In this document: positions 9,761 through 18,381 of the stretch, in pieces
Numbering within the stretch: the stretch's first letter is position 1
Layout: every line of letters starts with the position of its first letter
Assembly (NCBI GenBank): GCA_023663945.1
Contig: JAMPGL010000001.1
Coordinates: forward strand, 29,501-85,476
DNA: 55,976 bases
Direction: 5' to 3'
DNA from: Lachnospiraceae bacterium
Lineage (GTDB): Bacteria > Bacillota > Clostridia > Lachnospirales > Lachnospiraceae
The notes under the pieces: generated by a model
What the model was told of the DNA's origin: nothing
Database searches by the model: none
What the model saw: the letters and a program-made list of their open reading frames with translations, nothing else
Made by a program: the position numbers and the translations under genes

Positions 9761-10675
9761 TTATTTGACTTCTTCTTTGTTTTTAGCATAATTGTCTGAT
9801 AATTTATCTGTGTTTTCCATATTTGTATGCCTGATAATAATAAATAGCAAAGCTCCGGCTCCCACAAGGGAAAGCAGCATTACCACAATTCCGGCTCCTT
9901 TTCCCATCTTTTTAAGCACACTATGATAAGTAAGCGCGTAGATGCTGATGTTGGCAACTCCATGGAAGATAACCGGCGCGGCAAAGCTTTTATACCTCTC
10001 GTAGCTGTATGCAATCAGAACTCCCAGTATGGCGCCGTAGAGAGCCTGTACTAGATTTCCGTGATACGCGCCGAATATCAGCGCAGAAAAGATAATCGCG
10101 ATTTTCACTTGGAAGCATCTTTTCATCCGATTATAAATCAATCCTCTAAAAACCGCTTCCTCCACCACCGGCGACAAAATCCCATACAAAATCAGTCCGC
10201 TGATAAATTCTACCCCGTACTGCACCTTCACCACCTGCGTATACGTCTGGGATCTTCCGGTCAGTCCCGCAAAATCAAACAAAAGATTCAGCCCAAAAGC
10301 CGTCAAAAAAGCAAATCCGCCCAGCAGGCAGTATCCTGTCAGCTTCTTTTCCGCGCTGTAAATGCCTGCTTCCTTTTCCTGACCTGCAATTTCCGCCTTA
10401 ATGCTTTTTCTGATTACAAAGACTCCGATTAAAACCGCCAGCCCGCCAATGATTCCGTTCACCGTGTAGCCGTTTTGGTTTAGAAAGCTTCTAACGTTCT
10501 CCCCTGCTCCTTCCAAAAAGGAATTGAGCAGCATCCACAAGATAATCTCTGCCAGGTCATGAAACAAAAAGTAAATAAAAAGAGGAAGCAGGATGTATGC
10601 CGTTTTTCTAAGGGAGTTCCAGCCTTTGATGGTTTCGCCCTCCCACCTCGTATTCATAGCATTCCAAAAATTCAA
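9761..10675 (-). CDS. CPBP family intramembrane metalloprotease
   Basis: This 304-residue polytopic membrane protein carries the CPBP/Abi (CAAX-protease-like) motifs: EEAVFRGLIYNRM (EExxxR), FGAYHGN and FHGVANI, which supply the glutamate and histidine metal ligands. The N-terminal 100 residues are extra membrane segments. The substrate is unknown. Related proteins act in prenyl-protein processing or bacteriocin self-immunity. Its ATG overlaps the stop of the HAD gene by 4 bp, so translation is probably coupled. It is the last gene of the rubrerythrin operon. Confidence 0.85.
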   Translation of the reverse strand: MNFWNAMNTRWEGETIKGWNSLRKTAYILLPLFIYFLFHDLAEIILWMLLNSFLEGAGENVRSFLNQNGYTVNGIIGGLAVLIGVFVIRKSIKAEIAGQEKEAGIYSAEKKLTGYCLLGGFAFLTAFGLNLLFDFAGLTGRSQTYTQVVKVQYGVEFISGLILYGILSPVVEEAVFRGLIYNRMKRCFQVKIAIIFSALIFGAYHGNLVQALYGAILGVLIAYSYERYKSFAAPVIFHGVANISIYALTYHSVLKKMGKGAGIVVMLLSLVGAGALLFIIIRHTNMENTDKLSDNYAKNKEEVK

Positions 10676-11373
10676 ACTGCTTCCTCCCTGCTTAAGTTTC
10701 CCAAAGGCTCCTTTGTCAAAATCTCTTCCAGTTCCGCCATAGACTCCGCAATGTACTCTGCACCCGCCTCTTCCAGCTCTCCCTTAGCCGCATAGCCGAA
10801 ACGGACTCCAATTCCCGTCAGCCCGTGCGCCTTTGCGCCCTGTATGTCAAACTTCCGGTCACCGACCATAGCACAGCAGAGGCGGCGGTCTGTCTCTTTC
10901 ATGGAGCTGACCCCTATCCTGCAAAGTGCTTTCCGGACCACCTCTTCCTTGGCGCATCCGCTTCCGTCCAGCTCGCTTCCTATGACCACTTCAAAATATT
11001 GATTAATCTCGAAATGTTCCAAAATCTGATTCACAAAACACAGCGGCTTACTGGATGCAACCGCCATGTGAATGCCCTTTTCCTTTGCATGGCGAAGCAT
11101 CTGCTCCGTTCCCGGAATCAGCCTATTTTCCAGCACGCCGATGGGTGCGAACCTCTCCCGGTACACATCCACCGCTTTCCGTGCCTGCTCCTCACTAAAC
11201 CCATAAAACTCCATAAAGCTGTCTATCAGCGGAGGTCCGATAAAAGGCTCCAGAACATCAAGATTCGGCTCTTCAATCCCAAAATGCCTTAAGGCATACT
11301 GAACCGATCTGGTAATCCCTTCCTTGGGGTCGGTAAGTGTTCCGTCCAAGTCGAACAAACAATATCGAAACAT
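10672..11373 (-). CDS. HAD-superfamily hydrolase (phosphoglycolate phosphatase/PgmB type)
   Basis: This 233-residue HAD-IA phosphatase has motif I FDLDGTLTD (the nucleophile and acid Asp), motif II ASSKP, the downstream Lys region, and motif IV GDRKFDIQGAKAHG. The helical cap starts after GITRSVQYAL. The length and cap suit a phosphoglycolate phosphatase or pyrophosphatase (PpaX/Gph group), but the substrate cannot be read from sequence. It sits 11 bp after the S1-domain gene and overlaps the CPBP gene. Confidence 0.85.
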   Translation of the reverse strand: MFRYCLFDLDGTLTDPKEGITRSVQYALRHFGIEEPNLDVLEPFIGPPLIDSFMEFYGFSEEQARKAVDVYRERFAPIGVLENRLIPGTEQMLRHAKEKGIHMAVASSKPLCFVNQILEHFEINQYFEVVIGSELDGSGCAKEEVVRKALCRIGVSSMKETDRRLCCAMVGDRKFDIQGAKAHGLTGIGVRFGYAAKGELEEAGAEYIAESMAELEEILTKEPLGNLSREEAV

Positions 11374-11384
11374 AACCTGCCTCC

Positions 11385-12290
11385 CTAAAGCCCAAGCTTT
11401 TTGAACAAATCCCCCAAGCTGGTTCCCACGGATTCCTCTGATGAAAACTGCTTTGTGTCTAAGCTTTCCATCTCCTCCGCTTCCTGCTCCTCTAAAGCCG
11501 CCTTGATGCTTAAAGATATTTTGCCGTCATTGGTATTTAAAACCTTGACCTTAACCTTATCCCCCGGTTTCAGAACCTCGGAAGGCTTTTTAATTCTTCT
11601 CTCACAAATCTGCGAAATATGAACCAAACCGCTTAACCCGTCTTTCAAATCCACAAAAGCTCCGTAGGGCTGAAGGCTTTCTACCGTTCCTTCCAGCACT
11701 GTTCCCGGCACAATCATTGCTACCTTGTGATCACGCTCTTCCTTTGCCTGCTCCCGCAGGATTTCTTTGGCTGAGAGAACCAGCTTTTCCTTCTCCCGGT
11801 CTACGGTTATGACCCGTACGGTCAACTTCTTTCCCATGTACGCCGCTGTATCCTCCACATACGAGAGCGAAAGCTGGGAAGCCGGAATAAAACCGCGGAT
11901 TCCTTCTGCATATGCCACAACCCCGGCATTTACGGTCTCACTGACCTTGACAGTAATGTCAGTTTTCTCCTCCATATAGCGGGTAAGCACATCCCAGGCA
12001 AGCACTGCCGTGGCTTCCTTTTTAGACAAAAGAATATTTCCCTGACCGTCATCCATGCGCACAACACTAGCCTCAATCACGTCTCCCTCATGAACATCCG
12101 AAAGAATCGAAAATCCGGGGTCGCTGCTCATGTCCTGTGCCTTAATGATTCCCTGCGTATAATACTTAAGGTCTAACGTCACTTCCTCTTCATTTACATC
12201 GATGACTGTTCCCGAAATCACATCACCTTCACTAATCTTACGAAAGGAAGCTTCAAGCTCCCTTTCGTAATCCTTCATTGTCTCTTCCAT
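11385..12290 (-). CDS. S1 RNA-binding domain protein (RpsA-like)
   Basis: This 301-residue protein has three S1 (OB-fold) domains. They lie at about residues 15-90 (GDVISGTVIDVNEEEVTLDL), 105-175 (the GVVAYAEGIRGFIPASQL core) and 190-265 (the best match, VLEGTVESLQPYGAFVDL then GLSGLVHISQI). An acidic tail follows. It resembles the short S1-like proteins of Firmicutes rather than full-length ribosomal protein S1. It probably binds mRNA or the ribosome. It lies 12 bp after rubrerythrin in one operon. Confidence 0.88.
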   Translation of the reverse strand: MEETMKDYERELEASFRKISEGDVISGTVIDVNEEEVTLDLKYYTQGIIKAQDMSSDPGFSILSDVHEGDVIEASVVRMDDGQGNILLSKKEATAVLAWDVLTRYMEEKTDITVKVSETVNAGVVAYAEGIRGFIPASQLSLSYVEDTAAYMGKKLTVRVITVDREKEKLVLSAKEILREQAKEERDHKVAMIVPGTVLEGTVESLQPYGAFVDLKDGLSGLVHISQICERRIKKPSEVLKPGDKVKVKVLNTNDGKISLSIKAALEEQEAEEMESLDTKQFSSEESVGTSLGDLFKKLGL

Positions 12291-12302
12291 TTGCTTTCTC
12301 CT

Positions 12303-12839
12303 TTAATAATTTTCAGCCTTCACCTGAAAATATGACTGCGGATGCGCGCAGACCGGGCACACCTCAGGAGCTTTCTTTCCCACGCAGATATGTCCGCAGT
12401 TCGCACACTGCCATACCACATCCCCGTCCTTAGAAAACACCAGATCGCCCTCTATATTAGCAAGAAGCTTACGGTATCTCTCTTCATGCTCCTTCTCTAT
12501 AGCCGCCACGCCTTCAAATAACTTTGCAATCTCCTCAAAGCCTTCTTCCCTTGCTTCCTTTGCAAAAGAAACATACATGTCTGTCCACTCGTAGTTTTCT
12601 CCATCTGCGGCTTCCTTCAAATTCTCTATTGTAGAGCCGATTCCATCATTCAGCAGCTTGTACCACATTTTGGCATGTTCCTTCTCATTGTTGGCCGTCT
12701 CCTCAAAGATTGCCGCAATCTGCACATAGCCGTCCTTTTTTGCCTTAGATGCAAAGTACGTGTATTTGTTCCGCGCCTGTGATTCTCCGGCAAATGCCGC
12801 CATTAAGTTTGCTTCTGTTTTTGTTCCTTTTAAGTTCAT
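12303..12839 (-). CDS. rbr: Rubrerythrin
   Basis: This 178-residue peroxide-scavenging non-haem iron protein has an N-terminal ferritin-like four-helix domain with the di-iron ExxH motifs ([11 protein letters not shown] and [11 protein letters not shown]) and a C-terminal rubredoxin-like domain with Cys pairs CANCGHIC and CPVC. It reduces hydrogen peroxide in anaerobes. It begins the rbr, S1, HAD, CPBP operon and has a strong GGAGGAG ribosome site. The flavin reductase 79 bp upstream could supply electrons, though that is inference. Confidence 0.95.
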   Translation of the reverse strand: MNLKGTKTEANLMAAFAGESQARNKYTYFASKAKKDGYVQIAAIFEETANNEKEHAKMWYKLLNDGIGSTIENLKEAADGENYEWTDMYVSFAKEAREEGFEEIAKLFEGVAAIEKEHEERYRKLLANIEGDLVFSKDGDVVWQCANCGHICVGKKAPEVCPVCAHPQSYFQVKAENY

Positions 12840-12918
12840 CTTTCTCCTCCGTGTTCTTCTTGTTATTTTTTTATTTCTACCCCGCAGCCGCTTTCCGCGC
12901 TTATAGGGAATGCCTGCC

Positions 12919-13428
12919 TTAGGCTTCCTCCTCCGGAATATAAGTCGGTGCGTTTTTAGGGCTCTTGCCTTTAATCACCTGATGATAAAAGGCATAGGTC
13001 ATTGCGTTTCTGTTTCCAAAAAGCTCCGCCCCTTCCACTTCTCCTAAAAATACCGTGTGCGTTGCGGTTTCCATCTTATCAACGACCTTACAGACAATAT
13101 ATCCGCAGGAGTCCGTAATTACCGGCATAAGGCTTTCCACCTGATACTTTACTTTTGCAAACTTATCTGTATCTTTTCCAGACTGAAATCCAAAAGTCCC
13201 AATAATCAATGGGTCTGAATCCTCCGCCAGAATGGAAACTGCAAACCGTCCGCTCTTTGTAATGCACTTGTTGGTATAATTGTCATGATTGATGCTGACC
13301 GCTATAGTCGCCGGTTTCGAAGTAATCTGCATGGCGCTGTTTGCCGTGCATCCCGTGGGGCGTCCTTCATCCCATGTGCTGACCACATAAACACCGTACG
13401 AAAGCTTATGAAGTGTGCTTTGATTCAT
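12919..13428 (-). CDS. Flavin reductase-like FMN-binding protein
   Basis: This 169-residue single-domain protein belongs to the flavin-reductase-like family. It has an N-terminal [10 protein letters not shown] segment and the [16 protein letters not shown] segment typical of FMN binding. Family members in Clostridia are often fused to rubredoxin (Hrb type), but this copy has no rubredoxin domain. It starts 37 bp after the glgP stop, with no terminator visible, so it may share that transcript. The ribosome site is GAAGGAGG. The physiological partner is not known. Confidence 0.85.
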   Translation of the reverse strand: MNQSTLHKLSYGVYVVSTWDEGRPTGCTANSAMQITSKPATIAVSINHDNYTNKCITKSGRFAVSILAEDSDPLIIGTFGFQSGKDTDKFAKVKYQVESLMPVITDSCGYIVCKVVDKMETATHTVFLGEVEGAELFGNRNAMTYAFYHQVIKGKSPKNAPTYIPEEEA

Positions 13429-13465
13429 AAAATACCTCCTTCAAAATAAAATTATATTGTTTTTA

Positions 13466-15775
13466 TTATTTCAACTTCCAAATATCCCTGTTATACTCCG
13501 CGATGGTCCGGTCTGAGGAGAAGAAGCCTGCTTTTGCAATATTTACAAGCATCATCTTTTTCCACTTCTGGCGGTCCTCATAATCAGCAAGCGCCTGATC
13601 CTTCACTTTAATGTAGTCTTCCAAATCAAGCAGCGTCATAAACCAGTCTTTGCCGATTAATTCCTTATATAACCGTTCCAGATTCTCCTTGTGTCCCACT
13701 TTAAGAGCCTGCTTTCCTACGATAAAGTCCACCGCCTTCTTGATTACCGGGCTCTTCTTGTAGTAATTCTTGGACACATAATCCGCCTTGGCATAATGCT
13801 CGATGACCGTCTCTGACTTCTCACCAAAAATATAAATATTATCATCGCCGACCAGCTCATGAATCTCCACGTTTGCACCGTCCGATGTTCCCAGCGTAAC
13901 CGCGCCGTTTAACATAAACTTCATGTTCCCCGTGCCGGAAGCTTCCTTGGATGCAAGGGAAATCTGCTCGGAAATATCACACGCCGGTATCAGCTTCTCC
14001 GCATAGCTTACATTATAATTTTCCACCATAAGCACTGTCATATACGGGCTTACATCGGGGTCATTATTTACAATCTCCTGAAGCACCAGAATTAAATGGA
14101 TAATATCCTGAGCAATCACATAAGCAGGCGCCGCCTTTGCGCCAAAGATAAACTGAATCGGTCTTACCGGCTTCTTTCCGCCCTTGATTTCCAGATATTT
14201 ATGGATAATATACAGCGCATTCATCTGTTGACGCTTATATTCGTGCAGTCTCTTAATCTGAATGTCAAAAATGGCATCCGGGTTCAGCTCTACCCCTTCC
14301 TTTTCCTTCACATAAGCGGCAAGCTCCTTTTTGCGGTTCATCTTAATCTGCGCCAGCTCATCCAAAACCGCCTGGTCTTCCTGATACTCAAGCAGTTTCT
14401 CCAGCTTATCCGCATCCTTCTTAAATCCGTCTCCAATCGTCCTTGACAAAAATGCGGAGAGCTCACGGTTACAGCCAAGGAGCCATCTTCTAAAGGTAAT
14501 GCCGTTGGTCTTGTTGTTAAATTTCTCCGGATACAGCTTATAAAAGGCATTCAGCTCCGTATCCTTTAAAATCTGTGTATGAATCGCCGCAACTCCGTTC
14601 ACGGAGAAACCGTAGTGAATATCGATGTGCGCCATATGCACCTTTTTGTCCTTATCGATAATCTGGACAGCCGGATCCTTGTACTTGGCGGCAACCCGCT
14701 TATTCAGCTCTTTAATATAAGGCACAAGCTGCGGAACCACCTTTTCCAGATACTTTAACGGCCATTTTTCCAGTGCCTCCGCCAAAATCGTGTGATTGGT
14801 GTATGCACAGGTCTGGCTGACAACCGCAATCGCCTCGTCCATGCTGAATGCCTTTTCTTCCACCAGAATCCGGATCAGTTCCGGAATCACCATGGTCGGA
14901 TGCGTATCATTAATCTGAATGACCGCATGTTCATACATTCTGCGCAGGTCATATTTCTTTTCCTTCATCTCACGCAGAATCAGCTGCGCCGCGTTGGATA
15001 CCATAAAATACTGCTGATAAATCCGGAGCAGATTTCCCGCCTCATCCGAGTCATCCGGATACAAAAACAGTGTAAGGTTCTTTTCGATTGCCTTTTTGTC
15101 AAAGTCGATTCCCTCTTTGACCAGACTCTCGTCAACCGATTCTATATCGAACAGGCGGAGCTTATTGACGCCGCTGTCATAACCTGCCACATCAATATTG
15201 TAAAGCCTCGACACCACCTTTTTCTTGCCAAAATAAACATCAAAAGTCACATCGGTCTTGGTCAGCCAGGACTTCTCTTCCATCCAGTCATTCTTCTCGG
15301 CTGTCTGCAGTCTGTCCTTAAACTCCTGCTTAAAAAGACCAAAGTGATAATTAAGTCCGATTCCCTCTCCGGGAAATCCCATCGTTGCAATGGAATCAAG
15401 GAAACATGCCGCAAGCCTTCCCAAACCGCCGTTTCCAAGCGACGGCTCCGGCTCAATCTCTTCAATCACAGAAAGGCTCTTTCCTTTGCTCTCCAAAATC
15501 TTTTCCACCTTTTCATAGATTCCCAGGTTGATCAGATTGTTAGACAAAAGCTTGCCGATCAGAAATTCCGCAGAAATATAATAAATCTTTTTTTCTCCTT
15601 CATTGCTGTCGGAAACTGCCATCAGCCGTTTTGCAAGAATCAGTACCACATAATAAGTTTCCTGGTCCGTCAGCTCCGCAACACCTTTTCCAAACAGATC
15701 CTTTGCAATCTCTTCCATCTGCGGTTCCAAGTTGAGCACCAGAATGTCTTTTTGTAAATTTGTCTGCGCTGCCAT
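13466..15775 (-). CDS. glgP: Glycogen/starch phosphorylase (GT35)
   Basis: This 769-residue enzyme releases glucose 1-phosphate from alpha-1,4-glucan using phosphate and pyridoxal phosphate. Evidence includes the N-terminal [13 protein letters not shown], the central [15 protein letters not shown] and the PLP-site region [20 protein letters not shown] with its Lys. The length is normal. It is controlled by a promoter with a palindromic operator inside its spacer, and a LacI regulator gene lies immediately upstream on the same strand. The ribosome site is AGGAGGAG. Confidence 0.95.
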   Translation of the reverse strand: MAAQTNLQKDILVLNLEPQMEEIAKDLFGKGVAELTDQETYYVVLILAKRLMAVSDSNEGEKKIYYISAEFLIGKLLSNNLINLGIYEKVEKILESKGKSLSVIEEIEPEPSLGNGGLGRLAACFLDSIATMGFPGEGIGLNYHFGLFKQEFKDRLQTAEKNDWMEEKSWLTKTDVTFDVYFGKKKVVSRLYNIDVAGYDSGVNKLRLFDIESVDESLVKEGIDFDKKAIEKNLTLFLYPDDSDEAGNLLRIYQQYFMVSNAAQLILREMKEKKYDLRRMYEHAVIQINDTHPTMVIPELIRILVEEKAFSMDEAIAVVSQTCAYTNHTILAEALEKWPLKYLEKVVPQLVPYIKELNKRVAAKYKDPAVQIIDKDKKVHMAHIDIHYGFSVNGVAAIHTQILKDTELNAFYKLYPEKFNNKTNGITFRRWLLGCNRELSAFLSRTIGDGFKKDADKLEKLLEYQEDQAVLDELAQIKMNRKKELAAYVKEKEGVELNPDAIFDIQIKRLHEYKRQQMNALYIIHKYLEIKGGKKPVRPIQFIFGAKAAPAYVIAQDIIHLILVLQEIVNNDPDVSPYMTVLMVENYNVSYAEKLIPACDISEQISLASKEASGTGNMKFMLNGAVTLGTSDGANVEIHELVGDDNIYIFGEKSETVIEHYAKADYVSKNYYKKSPVIKKAVDFIVGKQALKVGHKENLERLYKELIGKDWFMTLLDLEDYIKVKDQALADYEDRQKWKKMMLVNIAKAGFFSSDRTIAEYNRDIWKLK

Positions 15776-15820
15776 AATCTCCTCCTAAATTGAAAATAAA
15801 TCCATTAGCTCCCAATACTG

Positions 15821-15849
15821 AGTGTATCACGAGAAAACGTTTTCTGCAA
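15821..15849 (-). promoter_or_regulatory. glgP promoter with embedded LacI-type operator
   Basis: On the minus strand TTGCAG (15844-15849) and an extended -10 TGATACACT (TACACT at 15821-15826) are 17 bp apart. A 14-bp perfect palindrome, AGAAAACGTTTTCT (15832-15845), fills most of the spacer. A bound LacI-family repressor would block RNA polymerase. The adjacent LacI gene is the natural candidate. Confidence 0.7.
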
Positions 15850-15856
15850 GTGTCTT

Positions 15857-16846
15857 TCAGCAGATAATGTCTTCATACCTCATTCTTATTAATGTATGCT
15901 CCATCAAAATGTTCCGCCCCTTCTCTCCGCTCATCAAAAGCTGCAGCTCCTCCATTGCCCTTTGGGAAATTCCGGCAAAGTCCTGTCCCACCGTGTTCAT
16001 CTGTTTTCCAACATATCCCATCAGGATAATGCCGTCAAATCCGCATACCGGTCTGAAAATATCCATTTCAGTCAACGCCTTCATGGCGCCGATTGCCATA
16101 AGATCCGACGCACACACCACCGCATCCTTATTCTTGGCATATTTCATTACAATATTCCTTGCCTGTAGTTCTGAGAAATCTCCGTTTCTGACCATCACAG
16201 TCAATCCAATTTCCTCCGCCAAGTCGTTCATTCCCTTTAGGCGCTCCTCAGAGACATACCCGTTTCTTTTGCCTGCAATATACAAAATTCTTTTGCAGTT
16301 GTTCTCCTCTATGGTCTTCTTTGCCACATCGTACTGCGCTCTCCGGTGGTCAATCCCGATGGATGAAGTATTCTCATTGACCAAAGGCGTATCCACCACC
16401 ACGCATTTAAACTGCCTGCTTTCCACCAGTCCGTGAAGCACTTTATCCTCCTTGGATATTCCATAGATAATGATTCCCGTTATGCTCTGGGACTGTAGAT
16501 ACCGGATAAGCTCCTCCGCAGTTTTATTTTTAAACATAAAGAAAAAGAGGGTTATCACATCTAAATTCAATTCCATTGCCTTGTTGACTGCCCCTGAAAT
16601 ATACTGCATTCCAATCTCGTCAATTGCCTGCGTCTTTTCGTTTAAATTAACCAGAAGCGCCACGCGTCCTGCCTGCTTGGACGAAAGCGCCGCCGCCACT
16701 GAATTGGGGACAAAATTCAGTTCCTCAACCGCCTGAGCTACTTTCACCTTCATCTCTTCACTGACATTGGGATAATGATTCAGCACCTTTGAAACCGTCG
16801 AAATCGCTACGCCCGCATGTTTTGCCACATCTTTAATCGATACCAT
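15857..16846 (-). CDS. LacI-family transcriptional regulator (near glgP)
   Basis: This 329-residue protein has an N-terminal LacI helix-turn-helix (VSIKDVAKHAGVAISTVSKVLNHYPNVS) followed by a periplasmic-binding-protein-like effector domain (IIYGISKEDK, GIDHRRAQYDVAKK, VVCASDLMAIGAM). The frame is open ten codons further upstream, but the conserved family start is the ATG at 16846. It ends 13 bp before the palindrome in the glgP promoter, so glgP is the likely target. The effector sugar cannot be told. No promoter of its own is evident between it and the terminator upstream. Confidence 0.88.
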   Translation of the reverse strand: MVSIKDVAKHAGVAISTVSKVLNHYPNVSEEMKVKVAQAVEELNFVPNSVAAALSSKQAGRVALLVNLNEKTQAIDEIGMQYISGAVNKAMELNLDVITLFFFMFKNKTAEELIRYLQSQSITGIIIYGISKEDKVLHGLVESRQFKCVVVDTPLVNENTSSIGIDHRRAQYDVAKKTIEENNCKRILYIAGKRNGYVSEERLKGMNDLAEEIGLTVMVRNGDFSELQARNIVMKYAKNKDAVVCASDLMAIGAMKALTEMDIFRPVCGFDGIILMGYVGKQMNTVGQDFAGISQRAMEELQLLMSGEKGRNILMEHTLIRMRYEDIIC

Positions 16847-16878
16847 AACCAACCAGCTTTCCGTTCCTGACTGCATAG

Positions 16879-16906
16879 GAAAATCCAGAGACTCCTCTGG
16901 ATTTTC
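16879..16906 (-). terminator. Terminator after the CheY-like gene
   Basis: A perfect 12-bp stem (GAAAATCCAGAG with CTCTGGATTTTC) closes over a 4-nt loop, starting 2 bp after the stop at 16909. The T-rich arm supplies the U-tract. Confidence 0.7.
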
Positions 16907-16908
16907 AA

Positions 16909-17268
16909 TTATTTTAATACCTTTTCAATGACATCCTTTACCTCTTCCGGCTCATACGGCTTGATTATAAACTCCGCCGCTCCATGCTTAATCGCCTGAA
17001 TCATCTTTTCTTTCTGGCCTGCCGCCGTGATCATCACAACAACAGCCTCCTCGTTGCACTTTTTGATCAGCTGAAGCGCCTCGATTCCATCCAACTTCGG
17101 CATGGTAATGTCCAGAGTGACCAAATCCGGTTTCAGCTCCTTATATTTCAAATAGCCGTCCTCTCCATCTACAGCCTCTCCAACGATTGCATGTCCGGCA
17201 GCCTCCAAAATCTCTCTCAGAATCTTTCGTGACGTTCTGGAATCATCTACGATTAAAATATCCGCCAT
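16909..17268 (-). CDS. CheY-like single-domain response regulator
   Basis: This 119-residue receiver domain stands alone. It has the acidic pocket in DILIVDDSRTSRK, the phospho-acceptor Asp in LVTLDITMPKLDG, the Thr/Ala switch in MITAAG and the conserved Lys in FIIKPYEPEEV. The longer frame upstream has no ribosome site. The start at 17268 does (ATGAGGAAA). It follows a CheX-like gene, and no histidine kinase or flagellar gene is in the window. It is therefore an orphan receiver, possibly dephosphorylated by its neighbour. Confidence 0.9.
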   Translation of the reverse strand: MADILIVDDSRTSRKILREILEAAGHAIVGEAVDGEDGYLKYKELKPDLVTLDITMPKLDGIEALQLIKKCNEEAVVVMITAAGQKEKMIQAIKHGAAEFIIKPYEPEEVKDVIEKVLK

Positions 17269-17303
17269 ATTTTCCTCATTTCTGCGCTGCTTTCTGCGCA
17301 TTT

Positions 17304-17336
17304 CAAGTTTGTGGATGCAGCGCAGACACAAACTTG
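17304..17336. repeat. Inverted repeat between the CheX-like and CheY-like genes
   Basis: CAAGTTTGTG (17304-17313) and CACAAACTTG (17327-17336) form a perfect 10-bp stem over 13 nt in the 99-bp gap. A second, weaker hairpin lies at about 17340-17375. They could tune expression of the downstream gene. Confidence 0.5.
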
Positions 17337-17367
17337 CAGCGTAAAAGATTTGAAAAATCTTTCACTC

Positions 17368-18258
17368 TTACGCCTCCATCTCAACTTTTTGGTCAATTGC
17401 CGCCGCCAAATAAATCTCCTCCCCCATAATATGCAGGGGAATCACTAACATTTCCTCACTCTTCAGCCCGCTGATCCGGTCGGAAAACTCCGGCGGATAC
17501 AGTTCCATGGAAATCCCGCCCTGACTCAGTGCCGTAGCATATAAGCCGTTAACGCAGTTCAAAAGCTCACCGATTGCGTCCAGCGCCTCCATATTGACCT
17601 CCGTAAAATTTTCTTTTCCAAAAAAGGACGCTATCCGAAGGAGCGACTGTCCCCTGCCGACTATCGCACAGGTAACATTGTGTTCGCCCTCTATCGTTTG
17701 GACTGCACCGTTATCCGCATCGCACCGCTTAGTCAGATATGCCCTTTCGGGATAAATATCCGTATCAACGCATCGAAGCAGTGTGCGGATTGCCGTCCCG
17801 ATTACATTTAAGTATTTCTCTCCTTCAATCGGTATATACAAAGGAAGAATCCGGTCCACGTCATCGCTTTTCAAATCTTCCATATCCGAATAGGTGAGCT
17901 GATGATCCCTCTGAAAATCAATCATGTACTGTTCTAACTGCTCAACAGTCAGCAGAGACTGATTTTCAAGCGCCTGTGCAAATATCAGATAGGCATTTCC
18001 CTGTTTCTTTAAAAGCGCTTCTACCTGCCCTTCTGTCAAATATCCCTTTTCAACTGCTATATCGCCAAAACGCTTATCCATCATTGCCTGCAGCTGATTG
18101 ACCTTATCCGCCTCTTCCTGCGTCATCAATCCTTCCGCCACTGCAATCAGACCCAGCTTTACCCGTGTTCTGCGCTGCTCTCTTATGACATCTTTAAACT
18201 GCTCTAAAGTGATCACATGATTCTCTACCAGATAGTTTCCCAAGATATTTGATACCAT
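17368..18258 (-). CDS. MshEN-like repeats fused to a CheX/CheC-like phosphatase domain
   Basis: This is a 296-residue protein. Residues 1-105 hold repeated segments of the type LGNYLVENHVITLEQFKDVI, LGLIAVAEGLMTQEEADK and FGDIAVEKGYLTEGQVEAL. These resemble the N-terminal domain of type II secretion ATPases (MshEN, which in some proteins binds c-di-GMP). Residues from about 150 resemble CheX: NVIGTAIRTLL, then a helix LDAIGELLNCVNGLYA with the Glu and Asn expected of a CheX/CheC phosphatase site. The start at 18258 follows AGGAGGG. It is the first gene of a two-gene operon with the CheY-like receiver. The domain assignments are by motif only. Confidence 0.7.
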   Translation of the reverse strand: MVSNILGNYLVENHVITLEQFKDVIREQRRTRVKLGLIAVAEGLMTQEEADKVNQLQAMMDKRFGDIAVEKGYLTEGQVEALLKKQGNAYLIFAQALENQSLLTVEQLEQYMIDFQRDHQLTYSDMEDLKSDDVDRILPLYIPIEGEKYLNVIGTAIRTLLRCVDTDIYPERAYLTKRCDADNGAVQTIEGEHNVTCAIVGRGQSLLRIASFFGKENFTEVNMEALDAIGELLNCVNGLYATALSQGGISMELYPPEFSDRISGLKSEEMLVIPLHIMGEEIYLAAAIDQKVEMEA

Positions 18259-18292
18259 AGCGCCATCCCTCCTACACAATAACTTTATGTAT

Positions 18293-18321
18293 AGAATATA
18301 ATATTTTCCATATTTAGTCAA
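18293..18321 (-). promoter_or_regulatory. Promoter of the CheX-like/CheY-like operon
   Basis: On the minus strand TTGACT (18316-18321) and TATTCT (18293-18298) are 17 bp apart, about 35 bp upstream of the start codon at 18258. Confidence 0.65.
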
Positions 18322-18328
18322 GAAAATT

Positions 18329-18366
18329 GCCGGTTTCCCAAAGAAGCTTTCGCCAAGGAAACCGGC
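18329..18366 (-). terminator. Terminator after the phosphofructokinase gene
   Basis: GCCGGTTTCC (18329-18338) pairs perfectly with GGAAACCGGC (18357-18366). On the minus strand a short T-run follows, just before the next promoter. Confidence 0.65.
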
Positions 18367-18381
18367 ACTACTTTCGTTTAT

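Noticed and set aside
14792-15757. A 321-codon plus-strand frame opposite glgP
   Set aside because: It is the antisense shadow of the phosphorylase; no ribosome site or recognisable domain.
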